Below, piece by piece: positions 1 through 8,100 of a DNA stretch of 15,810 bases. The stretch spans positions 1-15,810 of the forward strand of contig JAOGYN010000021.1 of assembly GCA_028112705.1 (NCBI GenBank), read 5' to 3'. This stretch comes from GCA-002712045 sp028112705 (lineage in GTDB: Bacteria; Pseudomonadota; Alphaproteobacteria; Rhodobacterales; Rhodobacteraceae). Under the pieces are notes generated by a model that searched no databases, had not been told where the DNA came from, and saw nothing but the letters and a program-made list of their open reading frames with translations. A program made the translations under genes and the position numbers. Position 1 is the first letter of the stretch, and each line of letters starts with the position of its first letter.

Positions 1-1
1 G

Positions 2-742
2 GATTGGTTTCATTATTCGATAGATTACCGTATCGGCACCCGTTACATGGGCGATCATATTGTAGACAATGTTAAATTAGAAGCTATGAGAAACCCTTTT
101 TTAGCCAACCTTTTAAAATCTGATAGTATATATATTCGTTCAAATATTACTTTTGATAATCTAGCACCATTATCTACATACTTAGGACAACCCGGTGGGC
201 AGACTAAAGGTGGTTTAAGTTTCAAAGAATACCAAAATCGTCAAAATCAACATCGCAAAGCTGAAAAGTCTGCCTTATTAGATACATCTGAATTCATAAA
301 TAAATCACAAGGCCTTTACGGCTACTCTAATTTTGTATGTGATAGTAGTGGGTCAATATGTGAAGTTGTTGATGGTAAAGACCCAAATGATCCAATCCTA
401 GAAAAACTATCAAAAAACCTTCTAATGGTATGGATTAAAGGAGATAACAATCATAGTAAAAATTTGATTGATAGGTTTAAAAAAAATCCAAAGCCAATGT
501 ATTATAATCTTAATTTACTTGAAGAGTCTTGGAAGTCTTTTAAAAATCTCTATTCATTAAATGACGAAGACGTCGAACCAAGAGAATTTGCAATTTACGC
601 TTATGAAAAAGCAATTAACGCGCGCCAACCAAAATATGAAGCTATAAGTCAAAATTGGGGTGTATCAGTGGCAGCAAGTGAGGTCAGTAATATTAAATCA
701 TGTTCTGATTTTAATTCAATTATTGCGGGTGCACTAACTTAA
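2..742 (+). CDS. Conserved roseobacter ATPase-like protein, C-terminal part
   Basis: This frame is open from the window edge, so the protein begins upstream; the first visible Met (position 47) is internal because the frame continues in front of it as DWFHYSIDYRIGTRY. About 246 residues are visible. They are hydrophilic, with no membrane segment or signal peptide. Conserved-looking blocks are GTRYMGDHIVDN at the start, a mid-protein LYGYSNFVCDSSGSICEVVD, then LLMVWIKG, NPKPMYYN and ARQPKYEAI near the end. From memory this resembles a roseobacter family labelled only 'ATPase', whose Walker A motif would lie just N-terminal of the visible part. That motif is outside the window, so ATPase activity cannot be confirmed here. 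The gene ends 18 bases before metA and is probably co-transcribed with it. No specific function can be given. Confidence 0.55.
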   Translation, partial: DWFHYSIDYRIGTRYMGDHIVDNVKLEAMRNPFLANLLKSDSIYIRSNITFDNLAPLSTYLGQPGGQTKGGLSFKEYQNRQNQHRKAEKSALLDTSEFINKSQGLYGYSNFVCDSSGSICEVVDGKDPNDPILEKLSKNLLMVWIKGDNNHSKNLIDRFKKNPKPMYYNLNLLEESWKSFKNLYSLNDEDVEPREFAIYAYEKAINARQPKYEAISQNWGVSVAASEVSNIKSCSDFNSIIAGALT

Positions 743-760
743 TAAGGATTGAGACTTAAA

Positions 761-1699
761 ATGCCTATAAAAATACCAAAAGACCTTCCAGCATTCAAAG
801 AATTAAGCAAAGAAGGTGTTATGGTTGTATCTGAAGAAGCAGCGACAAGACAAGATATAAGGCCACTCCAAATTGGATTGTTAAATCTAATGCCAACTAA
901 AATTCAGACAGAAACACAATTTGCCAGATTAATTGGGGCAACACCACTGCAGATTGAATTAACGTTAATTAGAATGTCAGAACATCATTCTAAGAATACT
1001 TCACCCGTTCATATGGAAACATTTTATCAACCTGTTTCAAAAATTTTATCAAAAAAATTTGATGGGTTAATTATAACAGGTGCTCCGATTGAGCATTTAC
1101 CTTTTCAGCAAGTAACTTACTGGAAAGAGCTCTGTGAAGTTTTTGAGTGGAGCCGATCTAACGTACACTCAACTTTTGGCGTATGTTGGGGTGGGATGGC
1201 TATGATAAATTATTTTCATGGTATAAATAAGCACTTACTTCCTGAAAAAAAGTTTGGTTGTTATTGGCAAAAAAATCTTGCCAAAAACTCACCCTATTTG
1301 AGAGGATTTTCGGATGAGTGTTTAATTCCAATCAGCCGTTGGACGGAGATAAAGCAAACCGAAGTTGATCAACATGCACAATTAAAAACCCTATTAGGGT
1401 CTTCTGAAACAGGACCATGCTTAATAGAAGATAAGAAACATCGTGGCCTTTATATTTTTAATCATTTTGAATATGACAGTGATACTCTAAAAAAAGAATT
1501 TGAACGCGATCTTGTAAATAATGATAATGCTAGAATTCCAATCAATTATTTTAAAGATAATAATCCAGAATTTACGCCCTTAAATCGCTGGCGAAGTCAT
1601 GCGCATTTGTTATACGGGAATTGGATTAATGAAATTTATCAAAATACCCCTTTTGATATTAAGGATATTGGTAATTCATTTAATAATAATGATATTTAA
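761..1699 (+). CDS. metA: Homoserine O-acyltransferase MetA, predicted acetyl-CoA type
   Basis: This enzyme O-acylates homoserine, the first committed step of methionine synthesis, in the cytoplasm. The 312-residue product matches the family's usual length of about 310 and starts with the family's N-terminus MPIKIPKDLPA. The ATG at 761 is therefore preferred over an in-frame TTG at 749; AAGGA lies at 744-748. The glutamine-amidotransferase-like catalytic triad is complete and in standard numbering: Cys142 (FGVCWGG), His235 and Glu237 (FNHFEYD). Residue 111 is Glu (TGAPIEHLPF), as in acetyl-CoA-using MetA enzymes, whereas the succinyl-CoA-using E. coli enzyme has Gly. The product is thus more likely O-acetylhomoserine, although many databases would name it a succinyltransferase. 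bpt follows 36 bases downstream. I see no methionine riboswitch in front of it; regulation may come from upstream of the window. Confidence 0.95.
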   Translation: MPIKIPKDLPAFKELSKEGVMVVSEEAATRQDIRPLQIGLLNLMPTKIQTETQFARLIGATPLQIELTLIRMSEHHSKNTSPVHMETFYQPVSKILSKKFDGLIITGAPIEHLPFQQVTYWKELCEVFEWSRSNVHSTFGVCWGGMAMINYFHGINKHLLPEKKFGCYWQKNLAKNSPYLRGFSDECLIPISRWTEIKQTEVDQHAQLKTLLGSSETGPCLIEDKKHRGLYIFNHFEYDSDTLKKEFERDLVNNDNARIPINYFKDNNPEFTPLNRWRSHAHLLYGNWINEIYQNTPFDIKDIGNSFNNNDI

Positions 1700-1735
1700 C
1701 TTTAATTTTCAAAATAATTAAAATAAATACTATGT

Positions 1736-2557
1736 ATGAAGCATACCGCACCCATAAATCCTCAGTTCTTTGTTACCCACCCGCAGCCATGTGCATATTT
1801 GCCAAATCGCTTTGAACGCAAGATTTTTACTAAACTTTCAATGAATACTGGCGACAAACTTAATAATGCTCTTTCAAAACAGGGATTTAGGAGATCACAA
1901 AACATTCTTTACCGACCAGCATGTAAAGGTTGTAATTTATGTTTCTCTGCTCGAATAAAGGTTTCTGATTTTTGCTATAGTAAAAGTCAAAAGCGCGTAA
2001 AAAACAAAAATAGAAATATTCAACGAAAAATAAACAATACCTGGGCTACAGAAGAACAATTTGATTTATTTAAAAAATACTTAAATCAGAGGCATGCAGA
2101 CGGCGGAATGGCAGAAATGCAAGTATATGAATTCGCGGCCATGATCGAAGAAACATCAGTCTTCAGCAAAGTTATTGAATATACAGACTATAACTATAAT
2201 GATCAGCAAACATTGAAATGCGTCAGCTTAACAGATATGTTAGACGACGGAGTATCATTAGTTTATTCTTTTTTTGATCCTGATTTTAACCAGCAATCAC
2301 TTGGAACACATATCATATTGGATCATATCGAATATGCTAAAGAACTAGACCTTTCTTACGTCTATCTTGGGTATTGGGTACCTGGTAGTAAAAAAATGGA
2401 ATACAAACGTAACTTTAGTGGTTTAGAAATTTATTGTGGTAACAAGTGGCAACCTTTTAAATTGGTAAATCAACAAATTTCTAAATTTTCAAAGTGTGAA
2501 TCTATTAAAAACCAAGTTACAAATCTCCAACTTCCCAGAGATTTTTTAAGTATATAA
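1736..2557 (+). CDS. bpt: Aspartate/glutamate leucyltransferase (N-degron pathway)
   Basis: The product transfers leucine from Leu-tRNA to proteins with N-terminal Asp or Glu, marking them for ClpS/ClpAP degradation. The 273-residue protein has the bacterial arginyltransferase-like architecture. The N-terminal domain carries Cys19 (QPCAYLP), GFRRSQNILYRPAC and a cysteine set at 63, 66 and 69 (CKGCNLC). The C-terminal GNAT-like domain contains RHADGGMAEMQVYEF, DMLDDGVSLVYSFFDP, SLGTHIILDHIEYAKE and YVYLGYWVPGSKKMEYK. These blocks are characteristic of Bpt (formerly Ate2), not of eukaryote-type arginyltransferase. The ATG at 1736 gives the family's usual N-terminus, but it has no recognisable Shine-Dalgarno sequence; the preceding 35 bases are almost entirely A and T, and an out-of-frame ATG lies at 1732. 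Translation may rely on an unstructured leader. It is last in the visible + unit. Confidence 0.93.
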   Translation: MKHTAPINPQFFVTHPQPCAYLPNRFERKIFTKLSMNTGDKLNNALSKQGFRRSQNILYRPACKGCNLCFSARIKVSDFCYSKSQKRVKNKNRNIQRKINNTWATEEQFDLFKKYLNQRHADGGMAEMQVYEFAAMIEETSVFSKVIEYTDYNYNDQQTLKCVSLTDMLDDGVSLVYSFFDPDFNQQSLGTHIILDHIEYAKELDLSYVYLGYWVPGSKKMEYKRNFSGLEIYCGNKWQPFKLVNQQISKFSKCESIKNQVTNLQLPRDFLSI

Positions 2558-2590
2558 TTTTTATTAATACAAAAAATATTATATTTTCGT

Positions 2591-2639
2591 AATAATGTTA
2601 CTCAAAAATAGCCTATTTTTGTTATTTTAGTAAATTATT
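2591..2639. repeat. Nested inverted repeat upstream of ilvI
   Basis: The inner dyad is perfect: CAAAAATA (2603-2610), spacer GCC, TATTTTTG (2614-2621). It is flanked by an outer imperfect dyad, AATAATGTTACT (2591-2602) against AGTAAATTATT (2629-2639), which matches apart from one missing base. The structure lies 34 bases after the bpt stop and ends five bases before the likely ilvI -35 box. It may be the bpt terminator, although stem GC content is very low, or an operator for the ilv promoter. The sequence does not decide between these. Confidence 0.5.
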
Positions 2640-2643
2640 ACGG

Positions 2644-2670
2644 TTGACCCCAACTTTTTGGTTTCATAAT
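2644..2670 (+). promoter_or_regulatory. Probable ilvI promoter
   Basis: TTGACC (2644-2649) and CATAAT (2665-2670) resemble sigma-70-type -35 and -10 boxes. The spacer is 15 bases, shorter than ideal. They lie about 58 bases before the ilvI start. The leader that follows encodes no visible run of Ile, Val or Leu codons and no clear attenuator hairpin pair, so classical ilv attenuation is not supported. Confidence 0.4.
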
Positions 2671-2728
2671 GTGCGCTCTAATGAGCTGATCTAAATGTGT
2701 AAAATTAGGCTAAAAAGAAAGAATAACA

Positions 2729-4483
2729 ATGTCACAAAAAATGACTGGTGCAAAAATGGTTGTTCAAGCACTAAAAGACCAAGGGGTTGATACAATTTTT
2801 GGCTACCCAGGTGGTGCGGTACTTCCAATATATGATGAGATATTTTTACAAAATGACATTAAACACGTTTTGGTGCGCCATGAACAAGGTGCTGTTCACG
2901 CAGCCGAGGGCTATGCAAGATCTACAGGCAAACCAGGTGTTGTTTTAGTCACTTCAGGTCCTGGAGCCACAAATGCCGTAACTGGTATAACAGACGCCTT
3001 AATGGATAGCATTCCTTTAGTTGTATTAACAGGTCAAGTTCCTACATTCATGATTGGTAATGATGCATTTCAAGAAGCAGACACTGTTGGTATTACAAGA
3101 CCCTGTACGAAGCACAATTGGCTCGTAAAGGATACTGAGAAACTTTCGGGTATTATTCACCAAGCTTTTCATGTTGCCCTTACAGGTAGACCTGGACCGG
3201 TATTAGTAGACATCCCAAAGGACGTGCAATTTGCAACTGGTACTTATCAAACTAAAAATCAAACTCCTAATGGAAATTACAATCCAATCATAAAAGGAGA
3301 TATTTCAGCAATAACACAATTAGTGGAGTTAATTGAAAATGCAGAAAAACCCATCATTTATAGTGGTGGTGGTGTAATAAATTCAGGTGTTGGAGCCAGT
3401 CAATTGCTTTGCGAGTTGGCAGAAGCCACTAATTTTCCAGTTACGTCGACTTTAATGGGTCTTGGAGCATACCCAGCTTCTGGAAAGAATTGGCTTGGCA
3501 TGCTCGGGATGCATGGAACTTACGAAGCTAATTTAAGCATGCATGGTTGTGACTTAATGATAAACATTGGCGCACGATTTGATGATCGCATCACTGGTAG
3601 AGTCCAAGACTTTAGTCCAAATTCTAAAAAAGCTCATATAGACATAGATCCATCTTCAATAAATAAGGTAATTAATGTGGATATACCCATAATCGGTGAT
3701 GTAGGCCATGTTTTAGAAGATTTACTTAAAATTTGGAAATCTAGAGGACGAAAAACAAACTCACAATCAATTGAAAAATGGTGGAGCCAAATTAACAAAT
3801 GGCGTGAGAAAAATTGTTTGAGTTACTCTCAATCAAAACAAACAATAAAACCACAGTATGCTTTAGAAAGATTAGAGGCATTAACAAAAAAATATGACCG
3901 GTACATATGCACTGAAGTGGGGCAACATCAGATGTGGGCAGCACAATTCCTTGGTTTTAATTCTCCACATCGCTGGATGACTTCGGGTGGGTTAGGAACA
4001 ATGGGTTACGGTTTTCCGGCATCCATTGGTGTTCAAGTGGCACATCCGGAGTCCTTGGTTATTAATGTCGCAGGTGAAGCCAGTTGGTTAATGAATATGC
4101 AAGAAATGGGAACTGCTGCTCAATATAAACTTCCAGTTAAGCAATTTATTCTGAATAACGAAAGACTTGGAATGGTCAGGCAATGGCAAGAGTTATTACA
4201 TGGAGAAAGATACTCAAGTAGCTGGTCTGAATCTTTACCTGATTTTGTAAAGCTTGCAGACGCGTTTGGGTGGAAAGGCATTTGTATTAGTGATCCAAAT
4301 GATCTTGACGACGCTATAATGGAAATGATTAATTTTGACGGCCCTGTTCTGTTTGATTGTCAAGTTGAGAAACATGAAAATTGCTTCCCAATGATACCAT
4401 CCGGTGCTCCACATAATGAGATGTTATTTGGAGATGCCTCAACTGAAGATGCAATTAGCGCAACTGGCGCTGTTCTGGTGTAA
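2729..4483 (+). CDS. ilvI: Acetolactate synthase large (catalytic) subunit
   Basis: This ThDP- and FAD-dependent enzyme condenses pyruvate with pyruvate or 2-ketobutyrate, the first common step of valine, leucine and isoleucine synthesis. The 584-residue protein has the three expected domains: an N-terminal pyrimidine-binding domain with the catalytic Glu52 (RHEQGAVHAAEGYA) and SGPGATNAVTGI, a central FAD-fold domain (GARFDDRITG), and a C-terminal diphosphate-binding domain. The ThDP motif runs from GEASW (449-453) to NN (476-477). The usual metal-binding Asp of the GDG/GDA motif is Glu450 here. I recall the same GEASW form in other Rhodobacterales, so I regard it as a lineage trait and not a defect. 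ilvH starts ten bases after the stop, as expected for partner subunits. The symbol ilvB would be equally acceptable. Confidence 0.96.
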   Translation: MSQKMTGAKMVVQALKDQGVDTIFGYPGGAVLPIYDEIFLQNDIKHVLVRHEQGAVHAAEGYARSTGKPGVVLVTSGPGATNAVTGITDALMDSIPLVVLTGQVPTFMIGNDAFQEADTVGITRPCTKHNWLVKDTEKLSGIIHQAFHVALTGRPGPVLVDIPKDVQFATGTYQTKNQTPNGNYNPIIKGDISAITQLVELIENAEKPIIYSGGGVINSGVGASQLLCELAEATNFPVTSTLMGLGAYPASGKNWLGMLGMHGTYEANLSMHGCDLMINIGARFDDRITGRVQDFSPNSKKAHIDIDPSSINKVINVDIPIIGDVGHVLEDLLKIWKSRGRKTNSQSIEKWWSQINKWREKNCLSYSQSKQTIKPQYALERLEALTKKYDRYICTEVGQHQMWAAQFLGFNSPHRWMTSGGLGTMGYGFPASIGVQVAHPESLVINVAGEASWLMNMQEMGTAAQYKLPVKQFILNNERLGMVRQWQELLHGERYSSSWSESLPDFVKLADAFGWKGICISDPNDLDDAIMEMINFDGPVLFDCQVEKHENCFPMIPSGAPHNEMLFGDASTEDAISATGAVLV

Positions 4484-4493
4484 AGGAAACAAA

Positions 4494-5051
4494 ATGTGTG
4501 CACTAAATATTAAACAAGGTACATCTTCACAATCTGCTTATGATTTACGTTCATCATATGGTGATAATATTGAAACGCACACTCTTGCTGTGGTTGTTGA
4601 TAATGAAGCAGGCGTCCTAGCTCGTGTCATTGGATTATTTTCAGGTAGAGGTTATAATATCGAGAGTTTAACAGTAGCTGAATTTGACCATGAAGGGCAT
4701 AGATCTCGAATTACAATTGTAACGACAGGGACTCCACGAGTTATAGAGCAAATAAAAGCAGAATTAGGAAAAATGGTGCCAGTTTATCAAGTAAATGATT
4801 TAACTGTTGAAGGTCCATCCGTTGAACGTGAATTAGCTATATTTAAAGTAATGGGGTCAGGTGAAAAACGAGCAGAAGCAATGAGAACCGCGGACATTTA
4901 TCGGGCCAAGGTAATTGATAACACTATTGACTGTTATACATTTGAGCTCACGGGTAAATCTGCAAAAATAGATGCTTTTGCTGAAATGATGCGTCCCCTT
5001 GGATTAACAGAAATTGCACGAACCGGTGTCATTGCATTACGGCGTGAATAA
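4494..5051 (+). CDS. ilvH: Acetolactate synthase small (regulatory) subunit
   Basis: The product stimulates the catalytic subunit and confers feedback inhibition by valine. It is 185 residues from the ATG at 4494, preceded by AAGGAA at 4483-4488. The frame stays open upstream to 4404 inside ilvI, but that extension would lack a ribosome site and family similarity. It has a 27-residue N-terminal extension, then an ACT domain (about 28-102: THTLAVVVDNEAGVLARV and GLFSGRGYNIESLTVAEF) and a C-terminal domain (about 110-182). The valine-site residues of E. coli IlvH (Asn11, Gly14, Asn29) correspond to Asn37, Gly40 and Asn55, all present, so valine inhibition is predicted. Translation is probably coupled to ilvI because of the ten-base gap. 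Confidence 0.95.
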   Translation: MCALNIKQGTSSQSAYDLRSSYGDNIETHTLAVVVDNEAGVLARVIGLFSGRGYNIESLTVAEFDHEGHRSRITIVTTGTPRVIEQIKAELGKMVPVYQVNDLTVEGPSVERELAIFKVMGSGEKRAEAMRTADIYRAKVIDNTIDCYTFELTGKSAKIDAFAEMMRPLGLTEIARTGVIALRRE

Positions 5052-5074
5052 AAAAAAAGGGCGATAATTCGCCC
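5050..5074 (-). terminator. Rho-independent terminator facing nrdJ, weakly bidirectional
   Basis: GGGCGA (5059-5064), loop TAAT and TCGCCC (5069-5074) form a six-pair GC-rich stem. Read on the minus strand, the stem is followed by nine consecutive T (the A run at 5050-5058), the textbook form for ending transcripts from the nrdJ side. Read on the plus strand the tail is only TAGTTTAA, so it would end ilvH transcripts less well. The A run begins inside the ilvH stop codon. Confidence 0.85.
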
Positions 5075-5075
5075 T

Positions 5076-5161
5076 AGTTTAACGATCTAAGCTCATCATT
5101 GATACTACTCGGTTTTTCTTGCCTGCGGCTTGATCGTTATAGAGGTTAAACTCATACCTCT
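5076..5161. other. Structured intergenic element, possible small RNA or nrdJ 3' UTR
   Basis: TAACGATC-T-AAGC (5080-5092) pairs with GCTTGATCGTTA (5128-5139) to give a 12-pair stem with one bulged T around a 35-base loop. An overlapping alternative pairs AGTTTAAC (5076-5083) with GTTAAACT (5145-5152). A separate hairpin joins AGAGGT (5141-5146) and ACCTCT (5156-5161). Together with the minus-strand terminator at 5050-5074 this would give an RNA of roughly 100 bases with a 5' hairpin, a central stem-loop and a terminator. No clear dedicated promoter is visible, so a processed nrdJ 3' UTR is equally possible. I recognise no known RNA family. Confidence 0.4.
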
Positions 5162-5191
5162 AATTCTTATTTAATTTAATTATCTTCCAAT

Positions 5192-8100
5192 TTAACTACA
5201 TCCAGATGTTGATCCACATGTGTTGCATTTCATGCAAGTACCGTTTCTAACAAGCGTATAATTTCCACAATCACCACATGGATCTCCCTCAAAACCTTGC
5301 ATTTTGGCCTTAAATCTATCGTCAAGCACGTCAGGTTTTGCGTCCATTTGTGATGGGTTCACTTCAGGGGCATTCTCTACTATTCCTGTAGTGCCATTCG
5401 CCACCTCAGAAGTTATTACTCTAGACTGCTCGGCCCCACCTTGTAATACCATTAGGTGCTGTGGAACACGTTTGCGCAGATAACCAGTTGACGAAACCTG
5501 CTTTAACATTTCCACAGAACGCATTGCAGCGCCTTGGCTTAAATCTTCAATATTTCTCTTGCCTTCTTCCACACCTTTACCAAGGTCATCGAAGTGTTCA
5601 CCCACAGGTGGGACATGCGCAAGGTCTGTTCTATCTAAATAAGAGATTGCTAGCTCTCTAAAAATATAGTCCAATATGGAAGTTGCATTTTTTACGCTAT
5701 CATTTCCCTGAACCATTCCAGCCGGTTCAAATCTAGTGAACGTAAATGCATCAACAAATTCTTCCAAGGGCACCCCGTACTGAAGGCCTACAGAGATTGC
5801 GATGGCAAAATTGTTCATCATCGCACGAAAACCTGCTCCTTCTTTATGCATATCGATAAAAATTTCCCCTAAACTTCCATCCTCATATTCACCTGTGCGA
5901 AGATAAACCTTATGACCACCTACCATTGCTTTTTGAGTATATCCTTTTCGCCTTTGAGGTAATTTTTCTCGATCTTGAGCACGCTCTACTTCTTTTATGA
6001 TTATTTTTTCAACAATCTTTTCTGCCAATATCTGTGCTTTTTGTCCATCTGGAGCATCTAATAACGCCTCTTCTAAATCCTCATCATCCTCAATTAACGC
6101 TGCTGCTAAAGGCTGTGACAGCTTTGAACCGTCTCTATATAACGCATTTGCCTTAACACCTAAGGACCAACTTAACTCATAAGCTTCTAAGCAGTTAGAA
6201 ATCGCTGCATCATTTGGCATATTTATTGTTTTGGAAATTGCTCCTGAAATAAATGATTGCGCCGCTGCCATCATATAAATATGACTATTAACACTTAAAA
6301 ACCTTTTTCCTTTTTTACCACATGGATTAGCGCAGTCAAAAATGTTAAGATGCTCGTCTAGTAAATGCGGTGCACCTTCCAGTGTCATAGCACCGCAAAC
6401 ATACTCATTTGCAGCGTCCATTTGTTCCTTTGTGAAACCTAAGTGCCTCAATAAATCAAATGTTGGATCCATCAACCTTTCTTCAGGGATACCCAATGTG
6501 CCCTTACAAAAATCCTCTCCCAAGGTCCATTGATTGAAAACAAACCTAATATCGAAGGCCGCTGGAAGTGAAGCTTCAATTTTCTTAAGCTCTAGCTCAC
6601 CAAAACCATGGCCCAATAACATATCATGATTAATTCCAGGCGCTGAAACCAAACTACCATGGCCGACAGCATAGCCAATTATTGCTTCAACCTGCTCTCC
6701 AGTATAACCCAGCGCTTCCAATGCTGCAGGAACAGATTGATTTATTATTTTAAAATATCCTCCACCCGCAAGCTTCTTAAACTTTACCAACGCAAAGTCT
6801 GGCTCAATGCCAGTTGTATCACAGTCCATAACCAGACCAATTGTTCCAGTTGGCGCAATTACAGTTGTTTGTGCGTTACGATAGCCATATTTTTTACCCA
6901 AGCTATAAGCATCGTCCCACGCTTCTCTCGCCAATCGAACAATATCTTGATCTGGACAATTATCAGCGTCTAGAGGAATTGGTTTAACTGCTAATCCTAT
7001 ATATCCATCCTTTTGACTTTTCGCCGCCTTTCTATGATTATCAATCACCCGCAACATATGCTTTGAGTTTCTTTTATAACCATTAAACGGTTCAAGTTCC
7101 TTTGCCATTTCTGCTGAGGTTTTATAAGAAATACCAGTCATCAATGCGGTCAGTGCTCCACAGAGAGCTCTTCCACCAACCGAGTCGTAGCTAAGCCCCA
7201 TATTCATTAATAGCCCACCTATGTTTGCATATCCCAAACCAAGGGTTCTAAACTCGTAAGATAATTTAGCTATTTGTTCAGAAGGAAATTGCGCCATTAA
7301 CACAGATATCTCTAAAGTTATCGTCCATAACCTTGTCGCGTGCATATAATCCTCAGATAGAAACTTTCCATCTTTGAAAAAAGTTAGCAAATTCATAGAA
7401 GCTAAATTACAGGCAGTATCATCTAAGAACATGTATTCTGAGCAAGGGTTTGAACCTCTTATTTCTCCGTCTTCTGGACAAGTATGCCAGCTGTTTATTG
7501 TATCGTGAAATTGAATGCCAGGATCAGCACAAGCCCAAGCTGCATGCCCAACCTGATCCCAAAGATCTCTAGCCTTTACAACTTTTGATACTTTACCATC
7601 TCTTCTCCCCAATAATTCCCAATCAGAATCATCTTTAACTGCCTGTAAGAAGCTATCTGTTACTCGCACTGAATTATTGGAGTTTTGCCCCGCAACAGTA
7701 ACATAAGCCTCAGAATCCCAATCTGTGTCATATGTTGGGAATTCTATGCTAGAATATCCTTGCTTCGCATATTGAAGCACCCTGCTGACATATGTCTCAG
7801 GAATCATAACTTTCTTTGCAGATCTTATCGCTGCCTTTAGCTGCGCATTTTTCTTTGGATCACAAGCTGAATCTTCAGAACCATCCCAACTGCGAATAGA
7901 TTCAAATATTTCATTCAGTTTCTGCTTATGAAGTTTCGAGCCTGCCACCAAAGAAGCTACTTTTTGCTCCTCTTTAACTTTCCAGTTAATAAACTCCTCA
8001 ACATCTGGATGATCCATATCGCATATGACCATCTTGGCGGCTCTTCTGGTAGTTCCACCAGATTTAATTGCTCCAGCTGCTCTATCACCTATCTTCAAAA

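Noticed and set aside
2644..2728. Leader peptide and attenuator before ilvI
   Set aside because: The only tiny frame (from the ATG in CATAATG) encodes MCALMS, has no branched-chain amino acid run, and is not followed by a terminator.
5080..5158. Short minus-strand open frame ending LDR before the nrdJ-side terminator (about 25 codons, protein-like KKNRVVSMMSLDR tail)
   Set aside because: An in-frame TAG precedes it and no ATG, GTG or TTG lies in its front part. The same bases form the 12-pair stem, which explains them better. It could be the decayed end of a small gene, but this cannot be supported.
6659..6973. Plus-strand open frame of 104 codons inside nrdJ, and several similar frames antisense to nrdJ, pdxH and the amidohydrolase
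   Set aside because: They lie opposite strongly conserved coding sequence and have no family resemblance or ribosome site; they are shadows of the real genes.
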